A DNA stretch of 64,000 bases. Origin: Ustulina deusta (taxonomy: Eukaryota > Ascomycota > Sordariomycetes > Xylariales > Xylariaceae). The position numbers and the translations under genes were made by a program. The notes under the pieces were generated by a model. That model was not told the DNA's origin. It did not search any database and saw only the letters and a list, made by a program, of their open reading frames with translations. Positions 12,361-23,502 of this stretch are shown here, one piece after another. The first letter of the stretch is position 1, and each line of letters starts with the position of its first letter. The stretch covers positions 310,001-374,000 of the forward strand of contig JAJNNX010000005.1 of NCBI GenBank assembly GCA_023159155.1, written 5' to 3'.

Positions 12361-13005
12361 AGAAATTCTGGTCACGATTGCATATATCAGAGGAAAGAGT
12401 ATTTCCTTGTACAACCGTCTCATACGAGTCGTATAAACCATTGCAAAAGGCGTTTTCGAGGTAAAACGATAAAGGGGTCTGGTGTTTATGGCTCAAGGAT
12501 GAAACACATGGTCTGGATTTGGCTGCTTTCCCAAGATACCCCTTTGACATGATCGAATGTTCTCTTCGACAGCATATGAATGCATGAACCGGTGTTCCGA
12601 GGCGTTCCAGAGAGCAACTAAGGGCACTGGATTTTCACAAAAAGATGGATCGTTCTAGGGTGAAACGTCTGTATCTTTGTTGGCTTTGATGCTTTGGTCT
12701 TGTTTGATGCTGTATATATTAGCTTCAAGAGCCAATTAGAGTGTCCCCGAAGGGGTCCTACATACTCAGAAAAATATCGCACCACACGAACATAGCACAG
12801 GGGGGTCTCGTTAGTCTCAACCTCCCGGTAGTGACGAGACTTTTTTTTAAATGTCTGTCGCCACTTATGTTGTGAACAATCAATTGACGCTTCCATAGGT
12901 CTATGCAAATAATCGTACCCCAAAATTCGACAAGCGCCAGTCTTCCTCTTTATGTCTTACTCCCTCGTGTTACAAGATTGAAACGTATTGAATCTAAGGG
13001 TGTTA
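12361..13005. other. Convergent 3'-3' intergenic region
   Basis: This lies between the DUF2293 gene stop and the VPS20 stop. It contains a T run at about 12840-12848. Short open frames only; nothing I can assign. Confidence 0.6.
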
Positions 13006-13963
13006 TTATGACGCAAGCATTGCTTGTCTTTCCGGCCGCCTCTCCCCTTGTATATCAAGCGGCTCCTGTTCGTCCACTGAGGTCCCGAGCACGATAGGCG
13101 TTGTGACAGGGACGGCGGGTAAGGAGCTAGGCCCGTTGACCTCGCGCTCGAGGGCGGCGAGTTCGTCCTCGACTTCGTCTTCGTCTTGGTTTGTGATGCG
13201 GCCACCAAGCATGTCGCTGACTTCCTATATGACGGGGAAACATATGTGATTAGCGCCTGTTTTCATCTAGCCAGCCTATATTACCAAGACGGAATGATGA
13301 GATAGGGTAAGCAGTATATAGCAAACCCAGTTCTCTGCTACTATTTCTTTCATCTTTGCCCTAGTCTCCTCTTCATGAGGCGCCGATTCCATCATCCGTG
13401 CAGGTTAGGGTATATTAGGCGGGCACGGGCAGTGGCAGGAAGTGGACGGCCTCTTTCTCTTACCTTTTGGTACGCGATGGCGTCGGCCGTCTCGCCCATG
13501 AGCTTCTCGACGTGCTCGATGCCGCCCATCTCGGCGTGGATCTCCTTGAGCACGCGCGTGCCCTGCTGCAGGCCGAAGACGACGTCCTTCTGTATCAGGG
13601 CGAACTCGACGCTGTGGGTGAGCTGCTCCAGCTGGGCCAGCTGGGCGTCCGTCTTGGCCAGGAGCTGCTCCTGGTACTTCTTGCGGCGCAGGGCGAGGAG
13701 GGCGCGCTTCTTGTCGCCGGCCGCGAGGAGCTGGCGCGCCACGTCCGTCTCCTTGTTCGTCAGCAGGACGATGCGGCGCTGGTACTGGTGGAGCTTGTCG
13801 CGCTGGAGCTTGAGGTCGAGGATGGCTCTGCGGAATGCGGTCCCGGGGTTAGTCTTAGTTGGGATTGATTTGGTGATGGAGTTGGGGGGGCGGGCATTTG
13901 GGAGAAGGAAGCCTAGCCGACGAACTTGTCTTGTGCCGTCACACGGCTGTTGCTGTTCCCCAT
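13006..13963 (-). CDS. VPS20: ESCRT-III subunit Vps20 (CHMP6-like)
   Basis: Vps20 starts ESCRT-III assembly on endosomes, linking ESCRT-II to Snf7 filaments in multivesicular body formation. Exons on the minus strand: 13963-13926, 13827-13464 and 13224-13006, 206 residues (yeast about 221). The N-terminus MGNSNSRVT carries a Gly at position 2 suitable for N-myristoylation, as known for Vps20/CHMP6. The Snf7 core follows: AILDLKLQRDKLHQYQRRI, ARQLLAAGDKKRALLALRRK, ALIQKDVVFGLQQG, MGETADAIAYQKEVSDMLGG. The C-terminus is acidic (DEDEVEDELAALEREV). Intron 2 is unusually long for this window (239 bases) but the protein reads straight across it (AYQK then EVSD). Exon 2 is very rich in G+C at third positions, unlike the neighbours, and therefore open in other frames on both strands. 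Confidence 0.95.
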
Positions 13964-15844
13964 CTTGCGTGTCTTTCCTTTGGCGTGTTCTGTCGAGATT
14001 GGCTTGCCTTGCGTCGTCTTTTCTTTCTTTCTCTCTTTCTTTCTTCACCTAGCCCTGGAATCCGTCGAGGACTCCGCCAGGCGCATGGTCCACGAGCAAT
14101 AACCTCTCCTTTTCTGCACCTTATACGCTGTTCGAAGTATTTAATCGCTTTGGGGGATGTGAGTGACTGTTTTGGGGGATTCTATTCTTGTGCGATAGGG
14201 GTGGTTTTGTCTGGGTGTTGGTGGTCTCGTGAGTCGGTATCAGTGTTCCTTGGTCTTGCGGATGTCGTCGTTGTTGCAGCTGCATGGATGCGGGTTCCAG
14301 ATAGTGGATAAGGCACGTCCAGGGAGGTATGTAGCCATATATATTGATAAGATAACAGATGACGCAGCTCGTACCTCTTTTTGTAATGGCGCCGGTCTTG
14401 GTGCTCTTGTCACTCCCTATGTACCTAATCTGTCTACCAGTACATCGATGATCGTCTTGAATCTCCATGAGCTTCAAGTTAATCGCTCCTTTGAGCCATA
14501 AAGCACACCTTCACTTTAAGTAACACTTTCAGCTTGCAGCCCGCTGTAATTGTATTTCTCAACAAAATAATTGTTACCCAATCTCTCAATAAATCATTGC
14601 TGGTCGCTGAGAAGGGCATGTGCATCTCGCCCAATTAACACGAGAAACTGCAATGTGTTTTTGTATGGAACCGAAAGACTCCCCAATATTTCAAAATACA
14701 GTGGTCACCAAGTTCTTGTAAGAAATGTAGCTACGTCTTTGAATCACAACGTGGACATCACACTACTGCCAGGTATCGACCTAACCACTGTACCTCAGGC
14801 ATACTTCGACTTCCTGTGCGACCTGCACGAGGTGTGTTGTGAGACTCGGGGCGTCTGGGAACCTCGTGGTAGTCTAGTGGGCTATATTTGCGGAAATCCT
14901 GGAATTGAGAATGCAGACATACCGATATGCCTGTCCTTCAGGCCATGTGAATGCTGCTGCCAGCCTCGACATATGTCCGATGAACTGATCTCCTTGAGGA
15001 GTGCCTGCAAGAGCATGGCTCTTGGTAACATGCATAGGCATTAGTCCGCAAGATGGCATACCTAATAGTACCAGAGGAGCTCTAGAGGATCATTTCCGAA
15101 CACTGAACGAGCATCCCTGCGGCCTGGCCTACAGATGCCGCCAAGGCCCAGTGGGAGCTTGATGAGTCTTCTTGAATACGTGGGGGTGCACTTGGGAACA
15201 GGCCAAAGCCTCAGATGGTCAGGATCGTGCAAGATTTGTGGCACATGGTGCACTGCATTGAAACTTGCGACACTTTCTAGTTACACCCATCACCTATATA
15301 TTTACTCATTGTTCTTTATGTGTCCGCCCGCGACGCATGCTTCGGGTAGCGTCATAATAGCATTGAAACGGAGTCTCGACCAGGTGACCATCAGGTAGAG
15401 CCGACAATGTTGATTGCGTAGCTTGGCTAATTTGAATGGTAGAGGCCTCTCTTGGGAGATCAGACATGTTGTTCAGGATTACATCTGGCACTCGGTATAG
15501 GTGAACATCCACGTAGGTACACATACTCCACAACATACAAATTCGGTTAGTTTCGGGAATCTTATGGGCACTTTCTCGATTGGGTCCAAAAGCGAATAAC
15601 CATATAACGCTGTTTGGAATCGAACCTGCACTATATGCCCCACCTAGTGGGTGGTACAGCCATCAGTAAGTAATTTTCAGAAGCAAAATAGGAATCTCGC
15701 AAAAAACTATATCTTCAAATACCATTTTCACAGTCCAGAACAGAGGTATTTAATGTTACCCCCCACGGCGTTTCTCATGTCAACCACTCTTCATCGCTTA
15801 TACGAAATCATCTCCACTTCATTATACAATACTCATCTATATCC
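13964..15844. other. Divergent promoter region VPS20 / RIX7, with a 157-codon open frame
   Basis: A CT tract (14018-14047) lies 55-85 bases upstream of the VPS20 start; read in the direction of VPS20 transcription it is a GA-rich leader element. An ATG frame at 14571-15044 (+, 157 codons, Cys-rich near its end) is the longest open frame. I recognise no domain in it and do not call it a gene. The part next to 15845 is the RIX7 leader. Confidence 0.5.
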
Positions 15845-18151
15845 ATGCCTCTTCGGATGTTGCATGGTCTTGATCGGGATGTTTACCAGATCATCAGGAA
15901 ATTTGAGGATCAGCATGTTGATGACAAAAAGCCGCCGAAATTTACCATTTCAGGTGTTTACGACGCTATAAAACAGTCAAACTCAAGTCTAGCTCGCCAG
16001 AAAAAGCGCCCACTCGAGGATGCAATAGATAGGGTTCTTCGTTTTCGACGCGAAGAAAAGCAGGAAGACGACGAAGAAGCTGATATTGAGGAGGCAGCAG
16101 CAACAGCTTCACCGAACCCAAAGGTATGGCATGACATACGTAACCACCATGCCCCCCTATTGCTGTTGACTCATCCCCGATCTGCGACCTAGGTGCAAAA
16201 GTTCCACTAACTGCGTGAAAAGGAACGGGATTACTACTTGTTGAATAAACAAATTACAAAATCCTGGAATATCCCCAAAGCACAATCCTCCGAGATGGCC
16301 ACTCCGGAACCGCAAGTCAGCTTAGAGGAAAAGAGGCAACCTAATGGAGAGCCCCGAACCAAGAAACGCAGATCTGAGCGTAGGGAGAGGGATGACCGCC
16401 CCCCTCCGGCGGATACTTCCTTGAGCGATCTTGGAGGTATGGATGATGCTATAAAAGTCCTTGTCAAATCTATCACTTTCCCGATGCATGCACCTGGAGC
16501 CTGTGAGAAAGGTCTCTTAAAGTCTGCTCGCGGCGTGCTAATCCACGGTCCCCCGGGCTGCGGAAAGACCATGTTGGCGAAAGCGTATGCTGCAGATTTA
16601 GGGGTAGCCTTCATCCCCGTGTCTGCTCCCTCCCTTGTGGCCGGTATGTCTGGAGAGTCGGAGAAGAAGATTAGGGAGCTCTACGATGAGGCCAGGAAGC
16701 TCGCACCATGCTTGATATTCATCGACGAGATAGATGCCATAATGGGCAAGCGAGAAAATGCACAACGAGAAATGGAGAAGCGGATAGTCGCACAAATGCT
16801 GACTTGTATGGATGACTGCGATCCGCAGAAGATGGGCGGCAAACTAGTCGTCACGCTTGCCGCCACAAATCGACCGGACAGTATCGACCCAGCACTACGA
16901 AGGGCGGGCAGGTTCAATTATGAGATTAGCCTCGGAATTCCAAACGAGGTGGCTCGTGAGGCTATACTACGCAAATTGTTACGCAAGGTACCACATGATG
17001 ACGACGTCGACTGCAAAATTTTAGCCAAAAGGACCCCAGGTTTCGTCGGAGCAGATCTGGAAGACCTGATTTCGGTGGCTCAGAACGACCTTACTACAGA
17101 ATTATTAATGTCTCAAATGTCACAGGAGTCTTCGTCCGCTGCTATGGAGATAGATTCCGATACCCAAGACTCTCCTATTATCAAGCTGCATCGCGCCATT
17201 CGAGCTGGACCTCTTGATGCCATATCTCATGATCAGTATACCCTGACGATGCGTCACTTCCTCGAGGCCGTCAAACAAGTGCAACCTTCTTCAAAGCGTG
17301 AAGGCTTTTCGACGATTCCTGATACTACCTGGGCTCATATCGGCGCTCTTCACGACGTACGGGAGGAGCTTATGTTGTCTATTGTGAAGCCTATTCATCA
17401 ACCGGAGAAGTATAAGGCTCTTGGTATCGATGGACCTTCGGGTGTACTCCTCTGGGGACCTCCAGGCTGTGGCAAGACCTTACTAGCTAAGGCCGTCGCC
17501 AACGAGTCCAAAGCAAACTTCATTTCCGTCAAGGGTCCAGAGCTCCTCAACAAGTACGTCGGTGAATCAGAACGCTCCGTTCGCCAAGTCTTTAGCCGTG
17601 CACGTGCATCTGCCCCCTGTATCGTATTCTTCGACGAGTTAGACGCCCTAGTGCCGCGACGAGATTCAAGCGGCACCGATTCAAGCGCGAGGGTCGTGAA
17701 CCAGCTCCTGACGGAGCTCGACGGCATGGACAATCGTTCAGGGGTGTATGTCATCGGGGCCACCAACCGGCCGGACATGATCGACCCCGCCATCCTACGA
17801 CCCGGTCGCCTGGGTGCTGATATCTTCATCGACTTGCCCGACGCAGACGGACGTGTAGAGATACTGAAGACCCGCATTCGGCGTGTGCTACCCACGTACA
17901 CCGATTTCGATGTTCTGGAGAAGGTGGCCCGCGATCAACGATGCGATGGGTTCAGCGGAGCTGATATGGAGCATTTGCACGGCGCAGCGGCCAGAGCTGC
18001 GATGAGAAGGATTTGTTCTCGGGGTGAAGGAGCAGAGAGCAGCTCATTGTTACCGGAGGATTGGGGGAGGGCTCTCGAGGAGACTAAACCGAGCGTGTCG
18101 GCTAGCCACTTGATGAAGTTTAGAAAGTTGAAAAAACTCGGCTGGGAATAA
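15845..18151 (+). CDS. RIX7: Ribosome biogenesis ATPase Rix7 (NVL-type, two AAA modules)
   Basis: Rix7 is a nucleolar/nuclear AAA ATPase needed for maturation and export of pre-60S subunits. Two exons, 15845-16123 and 16223-18151 (intron 99 bases, GTATGG donor, branch CTAAC, acceptor AAAAG), give 735 residues (yeast about 837). The N-terminal domain has LDRDVYQIIRKF, followed by an acidic stretch and a basic nuclear-signal-like KKRRSERRER. AAA module 1 has Walker A GPPGCGKT (about residues 202-209), Walker B CLIFIDEIDA and the second region of homology ATNRPDSIDPALRRAGRF. Module 2 has Walker A GPPGCGKT (about 505), Walker B CIVFFDELDA and ATNRPDMIDPAILRPGRL. Both catalytic Walker B acidic pairs are intact. 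The C-terminus ends MKFRKLKKLGWE. NVL/Rix7 is preferred over Cdc48 because of the N-terminal domain and the long acidic/basic linker. Confidence 0.95.
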
Positions 18152-19052
18152 GCAGGCTGATAAAAATAAATAAGGCAAAGAAAGGGACATGATATAGATG
18201 ATGCACAACAACACGGAGCACTGGTTCGTCGCTGCTGACCCAACCACTGTCTCCAAGGTGATGTTTTCGATTAAAGATCACTCACTACCTACCTACCTAA
18301 TTTCTCTTACAAGATTAGGTAGTAGACTGAGACTATATAGCCTGATGGTCAGGCAGTGAACCAAAAGCTGTCTACCGTTACCACAAATCCACTCTGGCGA
18401 TCGTCGTGTTAAGTAACACTAAATGTATCTAGCTCTTAAAGTGCCTTGCATAGCCGATGGTAGTAGTGCCTGGATGCAAGCTAAAAAGGCCAAGGGGGGA
18501 ATCCGTTGGTCCGATGGAGCTACTTTAAATGCACCTGAGTCGGTGATTACCTGCCTTAATCATATAAACTGGCCAAGAGAGATTTCGCAGGCGCCACAGC
18601 TACAGCTAGAGTTCATCCAGAGCCTATATAATTTGGGAAAGTAGGCGAGGTTCACCAAGAGCTACCTCCTGAGTAGCCCATTATTGTCAAAACACACAAT
18701 GCGTCTCTCAATCAATCAATACGTCACTCATCATATTAGTACATCTCGTCTCTCACGTCTGAGGAACATAATCCAAGTTTATTGTATCGCTGCACACAAA
18801 GGCCCATATGTATTACTGGTAACTCTAAAACCGATCCAACCCCAGCCGTCTAGATGGCAAGTCGAACCCCAGTATATAACCCGCGACCGAGTGCTTGCTT
18901 TTGAGAGAGTATCATTAATAAGAGGAGATGGATATATGCTCACACCGCCCGATGGCGCTGCCACGGTCTAGTCTATATGGTACACTCGTTGGCCTATCCG
19001 TCTATGCAAATGCTTTATCGTTACACGTCCGCCTTGTAGTTGCGGTGATGAT
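18152..19052. other. Convergent 3'-3' intergenic region
   Basis: This lies between the stops of RIX7 (+) and CYC1 (-). It contains a CTACCTACCTAC run at about 18286-18300. Small open frames at 18423-18971 have no recognisable content. Confidence 0.55.
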
Positions 19053-19887
<835 letters not shown>

Positions 19888-20679
19888 TTTGACGGTTGTG
19901 TTGAAGTTGTTGTGAGGAAAAGCGGAGGGAGAGTTATTATGGATTACAGGGACAACAGAGTCGTTGCGGAACGGAGTATGGCGAGGAGAGGTATATTGGT
20001 CGTAGATTGTTGGCAGGAAGTGAGAAGAAAAAAAGTTGAGGCAATCAAGATTTAATAAAGAGCATACCTACACGTATACTGCTCCTTGCACCATACTGAC
20101 CTGCATGCCACTAAAATCAGCGCCCTCGGCCGCTATACCCACATATATGGGACCCTTTCCCCCATCCCAGCCAATCACTGACCTGCTAAAATAATCCGGC
20201 TCCGGGGAAATTCGGCTTTACGGAGGTACGTACCTTTCTTAGCTTGCGGGCGAGAAATTTTCGCGGAGCTCGTGCCCCTGGTAATGATAAAAGATGACGC
20301 TCAGCCGAGACCCATGTCGCAGTTCCAAGGTTCAGTGTAGTGTACACTAAGGTACTACGCTATGCACACCCCGGGGCTTGGTTCAAGGATCCACTCGATA
20401 TACCGAAAAACTATCACTGCTCGCCAGCTGCTCGTCTACCTAACCCAGGCACTAGTACATACCCAGGTTCGTCTGTTCCTATGCTCAGGCTGCGACAGCA
20501 TCGGCATCTGCTCTCACGACTGATTGATTGTACCACTACAACCCCACATTTCAGCCATGTCAACAATCCATTTATGAGGCCATCGTATTAATACCAGCTA
20601 GGACGGTACCAGTGGCTGCGACTACGATTTCCCCCAGTACTCTCGTAATTGAGTATCTAAGCTCTTCGGTCGACCCGCC
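19888..20679. other. Divergent promoter region CYC1 / mitochondrial membrane protein gene
   Basis: This is a shared 5' interval for two genes of mitochondrial proteins. It contains a CCAAT box, listed separately, and a CATATATG TATA-like word at about 20142-20149. Nothing else is assigned. Confidence 0.55.
20171..20175 (+). promoter_or_regulatory. CCAAT box, candidate HAP-complex site
   Basis: A CCAAT pentamer lies about 285 bases upstream of the cytochrome c start codon and 505 bases upstream of the divergent mitochondrial protein gene. In fungi the HAP complex binds CCAAT and controls respiratory genes, including cytochrome c. The pentamer is short enough to occur by chance; function is inferred from context only. 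Confidence 0.3.
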
Positions 20680-21800
20680 ATGGCTTCGAAGACGACCTCT
20701 ATACCTCGATTCCTTCTCCCCCAGTACGGACCAATGTGGCGATCGGCTGTTCGATCGTCCGCTTTAGCCCGACCCTTCAATGTCGAGGTCGGTCAAGTGA
20801 TGGTGCGTTACGCCTCGAAGGCGGCATCGAAGAGGCCTACTACCGCGGCGAGCGCCGTGACAAAGGTCACGGACCAAAGGTCTGCGTCAACCACATCCGC
20901 CGCATCGAAAGCAGCAAAAGCGTCTGCGCCCACGAAGCCCTCCCCGAAGCATGTTACGAAGACGTCTACATCGACAGCTACGACTACCACCACGCCTACA
21001 GCCCCTAAAACAGCTCCAGCAGGGAAGCCTGTAGCTCGACCCGTCGCACCAAAGTCTGCCGCTGCTCCTCCAGCACCGGACCCGTCCAAACCCCTCGTGC
21101 TCGAGAAACCAGAACGATTCAATCCTCCCTCGCATGGCTCCCGACTCCCTCGATCAACGCCGAGGCACTACGGCGGCTCCATGACGGCGGACGAAGTTCG
21201 AGCACAGAGCCAGAGGACGTATCCCGGCCTGCCGCCACCGCCAAATACTTGGTCACACTGGTTCATCAACAACCGGCACATCCACATGGTGATCACACTA
21301 GTAAGCCTTGCGTCTCTTGTCCCTCCCCCTCGGTCTCAAGGTAGGATACTAACGAAAATCCTCCACAACAGGGCACATTAACCTCGCTAGCCGTGTACAC
21401 CTTCGCGATGAACTTCCAAGCCACCTCGCCCTTTGCAGACATGATCCCGCCCATCTCCGAGTTCCCCTGGCATCCGTTCCAGTACATCGGGGTCTGCCTG
21501 AGCGTGCTGCGCATGCACGAGGAGTACGAGTCGGCCCAGACGGCCGAGAAGCGCCGCCGCAAGGTCGAAGACGTCGCTAAGCGCGACGAGTACCGCAAGG
21601 CCCACGGCCTCGAGCCCGCGACCTCTAGTTTCTTTGGTGGCAAGGTCCAGGCCGTCGAGCAAGCTACCGCTGAGGCTGCGGGTGTGGCTTCGCCGACTGC
21701 TGTGGTCGCGTCGTCGGAGCCGGAGCCGGAGCCGGAGCCAAGTCCCGCTGCAGAACTCACCCCCGATAGCAAGAGAAAGAAGTTTATGGGTATTTTCTAA
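20680..21800 (+). CDS. Fungal mitochondrial single-pass membrane protein, function unknown
   Basis: Two exons (20680-21300, 21372-21800; intron 71 bases, GTAAGC donor, TACTAAC branch, AACAG acceptor) give 349 residues. The N-terminus is Ser/Arg-rich and lacks acids, as in a mitochondrial targeting sequence. It is followed by a Lys/Ala/Thr/Pro low-complexity linker to about residue 140. The conserved part starts at FNPPSHGSRLPRSTPRHYGG and continues through NTWSHWFINNRHIHMVITLG, where a hydrophobic segment GTLTSLAVYTFAMNF crosses the exon junction. After it come PWHPFQYIGV, a charged helix (HEEYESAQTAEKRRRKVEDV) and an EPEPEPEP tail. I recall this arrangement from conserved ascomycete proteins of unknown role; inner-membrane location is inferred. 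It sits divergently from CYC1. Confidence 0.85.
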
Positions 21801-22047
21801 TCACCCGTTGATTGAATGATTGATTGTGCATGTCTGTATATGAATCCTACGGCCGTCTGAGGCCATTTGCACCAGGGCGATACTCCCTGCTCTTGTACAA
21901 TACATATATATATACACACATCCACATTAATACGATGCACAGTCCAACAAGCCAGACGAGACGTGCTTGCACATTTCATTACTTCGTAGACGTCGATTCG
22001 TGGTATCATGACGGCAACGTAGAAGCCAAGCGCAATAATGCATGCTG

Positions 22048-23502
22048 CTACGCTATCTCCACACCATCCAAACCCTCCAACACCTCGTCCGCGACGCCTC
22101 CCTTTTCCAATATCTTCTCCACCATGCTGCTCATGACAGAGATCTTGGACCCGCCCCGCGGCGCCTTCCACACGCCTTCCACATCGGCCGTCTCAGCCGC
22201 CGCCCGCAGCCCCGTCTCCTTCGCAGTAGCAGCAGCAGCACCGGTAGTAGTAGTAGTAGTCGCGCCCTGACCCCACGCCGCGGCGTTGACGGCATTCGGC
22301 ACGCCCGGGGCCGTCAGCCGCGAAGGCGGGTCGATCGTGCGCACGGACAAGAGGCGCAGAACCCGCGCGCCGCCGGCCTTCGCCTCCGCGTCCACGTCCA
22401 CGTCCACGTCCATCATCGCTGTCTCGGCCTTGTTGTCCACTTCTGCGTCGGCGTCGCCGACCGAGACGGCGAGCGCGCAGTCGGCTACCGCCAGCTCTTC
22501 CTTCGAGGGGTCGAAGATGACGTTGTGGCCGACGGCCATGACGAGGAGCGTTATGGGGGGTCGGGAGGTATTTGTTACTCTTGTTGATGATGTTGTTTTT
22601 GTTGTTGCTGTTGTGGAGCCGCCGCGCGCGTATATGAATTGCGAGGCGGCCCAGTCGTCGTCGAACATGGGGTCCTCGTCGCCCTCGGACTTCAAGCGCG
22701 GGAGGCGCGTGGCGAGGAGGGCGAGGTGCGTCGTTAGGCTGAGGAGCGGGAGGGGGTACGAGAGAGGGGGGGAGATGAGTATGATCTGGGATATTCCGGG
22801 TTTGTTAGCTGGGATTATGTTCTTGGTTCCTGGTGTCTTCTTGCATTTTGGCGAAATGATGATGATGATGGGTCGTGAAAAAGAGGGAGTGTGAATTGGG
22901 GAGGCGCTTCTTCTAGCACTCACGTCTAAGTATATCTTCCAGTGAAAACGGCGGTTGATCCATAGCTTCTTGGTCAGCTCGCCGTCGGCCAGCAACGCCT
23001 CGCTTAGCATAGTCGCCAGGAACACGGTGCCGCTGTCGTCGTCGCGATACCCCGGAATCTCGACGGCTAGCTCGAGCCAGTCGTTCTCGCCGTGACGCTC
23101 GGCTAATGATGCCGCCTCGGCTTCCCCATCTTCAGCCTCGTCTTCTTCCTCTTCCTCTGTTGTTATGGCGGTGGATTTTGTCCCCCCCTTGCCTTTAGCC
23201 TGCTGTTTCTGCTTCCGCCTTCGCTGCCTCGGCTGTCGCGAGGATTCGTCCCCGTTGGGTACCCTTGCGCCGACTGTCTTCTCGACTTCGGCCTTCACGC
23301 CCACGACGGCCTCGGTCCCGTCGGCGAAGCATACACGCGCGCTGCCATTCGTGCCCGGCAGGATGCCCGTCTCGGCCGTCAGCGGGCGGAACTGCGTCGC
23401 CGTCCGTCCGTCGGGCCGTAAGGGCGGCGAAAGACTGAGTGTGCTGTGGAGGTAGGCGAGTTCGGCGGGCGAGAGCAACAGGTGTTGCGACGTCGTCGCC
23501 AT
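22048..23502 (-). CDS. RRP42: Exosome core subunit Rrp42 (RNase PH-like)
   Basis: Rrp42 is a ring subunit of the RNA exosome, which degrades and trims RNA 3' ends in nucleus and cytoplasm. Two exons on the minus strand, 23502-22924 and 22785-22048, give 438 residues (yeast 265). The RNase PH fold is seen in SIRPDGR-like LRPDGRTATQFRPL, ETGILPGTNGSARV and VVGVKAEVEKT near the N-terminus. The C-terminal half has PPITLLVMAVGHNVIFDPSKEE. The 138-base intron (GTGAGT donor, CCCAG acceptor) has no in-frame stop, so the gene also reads as one uninterrupted frame. I prefer splicing because KIYLD then joins IILISPPLSYPLPL, whereas the intron translation is an unlikely insertion. Extra length comes from low-complexity inserts: Glu/Ala-rich at about 110-140, Thr/Ser-rich at about 265-285 and Asp/Val repeats at about 330-345. 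An upstream in-frame ATG at 23541 would add 13 residues. Confidence 0.9.
   Translation of the reverse strand: MATTSQHLLLSPAELAYLHSTLSLSPPLRPDGRTATQFRPLTAETGILPGTNGSARVCFADGTEAVVGVKAEVEKTVGARVPNGDESSRQPRQRRRKQKQQAKGKGGTKSTAITTEEEEEDEAEDGEAEAASLAERHGENDWLELAVEIPGYRDDDSGTVFLATMLSEALLADGELTKKLWINRRFHWKIYLDVSARRSASPIHTPSFSRPIIIIISPKCKKTPGTKNIIPANKPGISQIILISPPLSYPLPLLSLTTHLALLATRLPRLKSEGDEDPMFDDDWAASQFIYARGGSTTATTKTTSSTRVTNTSRPPITLLVMAVGHNVIFDPSKEELAVADCALAVSVGDADAEVDNKAETAMMDVDVDVDAEAKAGGARVLRLLSVRTIDPPSRLTAPGVPNAVNAAAWGQGATTTTTTGAAAATAKETGLRAAAETADVEGVWKAPRGGSKISVMSSMVEKILEKGGVADEVLEGLDGVEIA

Noticed and set aside
13375..14311. Plus-strand open frames of 225, 133 and 137 codons
   Set aside because: They are shadows of the GC-rich VPS20 exon 2 and its flanks on the opposite strand; the minus strand reads as conserved Vps20.
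15585..15670. tRNA-like T-loop word on the minus strand (AGGTTCGATTCC) near 15617
   Set aside because: The T-stem does not pair (GCAGG against CCAAA), and no D-arm, anticodon arm or acceptor stem can be drawn around it.
20736..21135. Overlapping frames in both strands within the mitochondrial protein gene (20736-21008 +, 20808-21135 -)
   Set aside because: They come from the Ala/Lys/Thr-rich low-complexity linker; the conserved core supports only the 20680 frame.
22042..22894. Plus-strand frames of 181 and 202 codons antisense to RRP42
   Set aside because: They arise from GC-rich codons and trinucleotide repeats of RRP42; no family motif.
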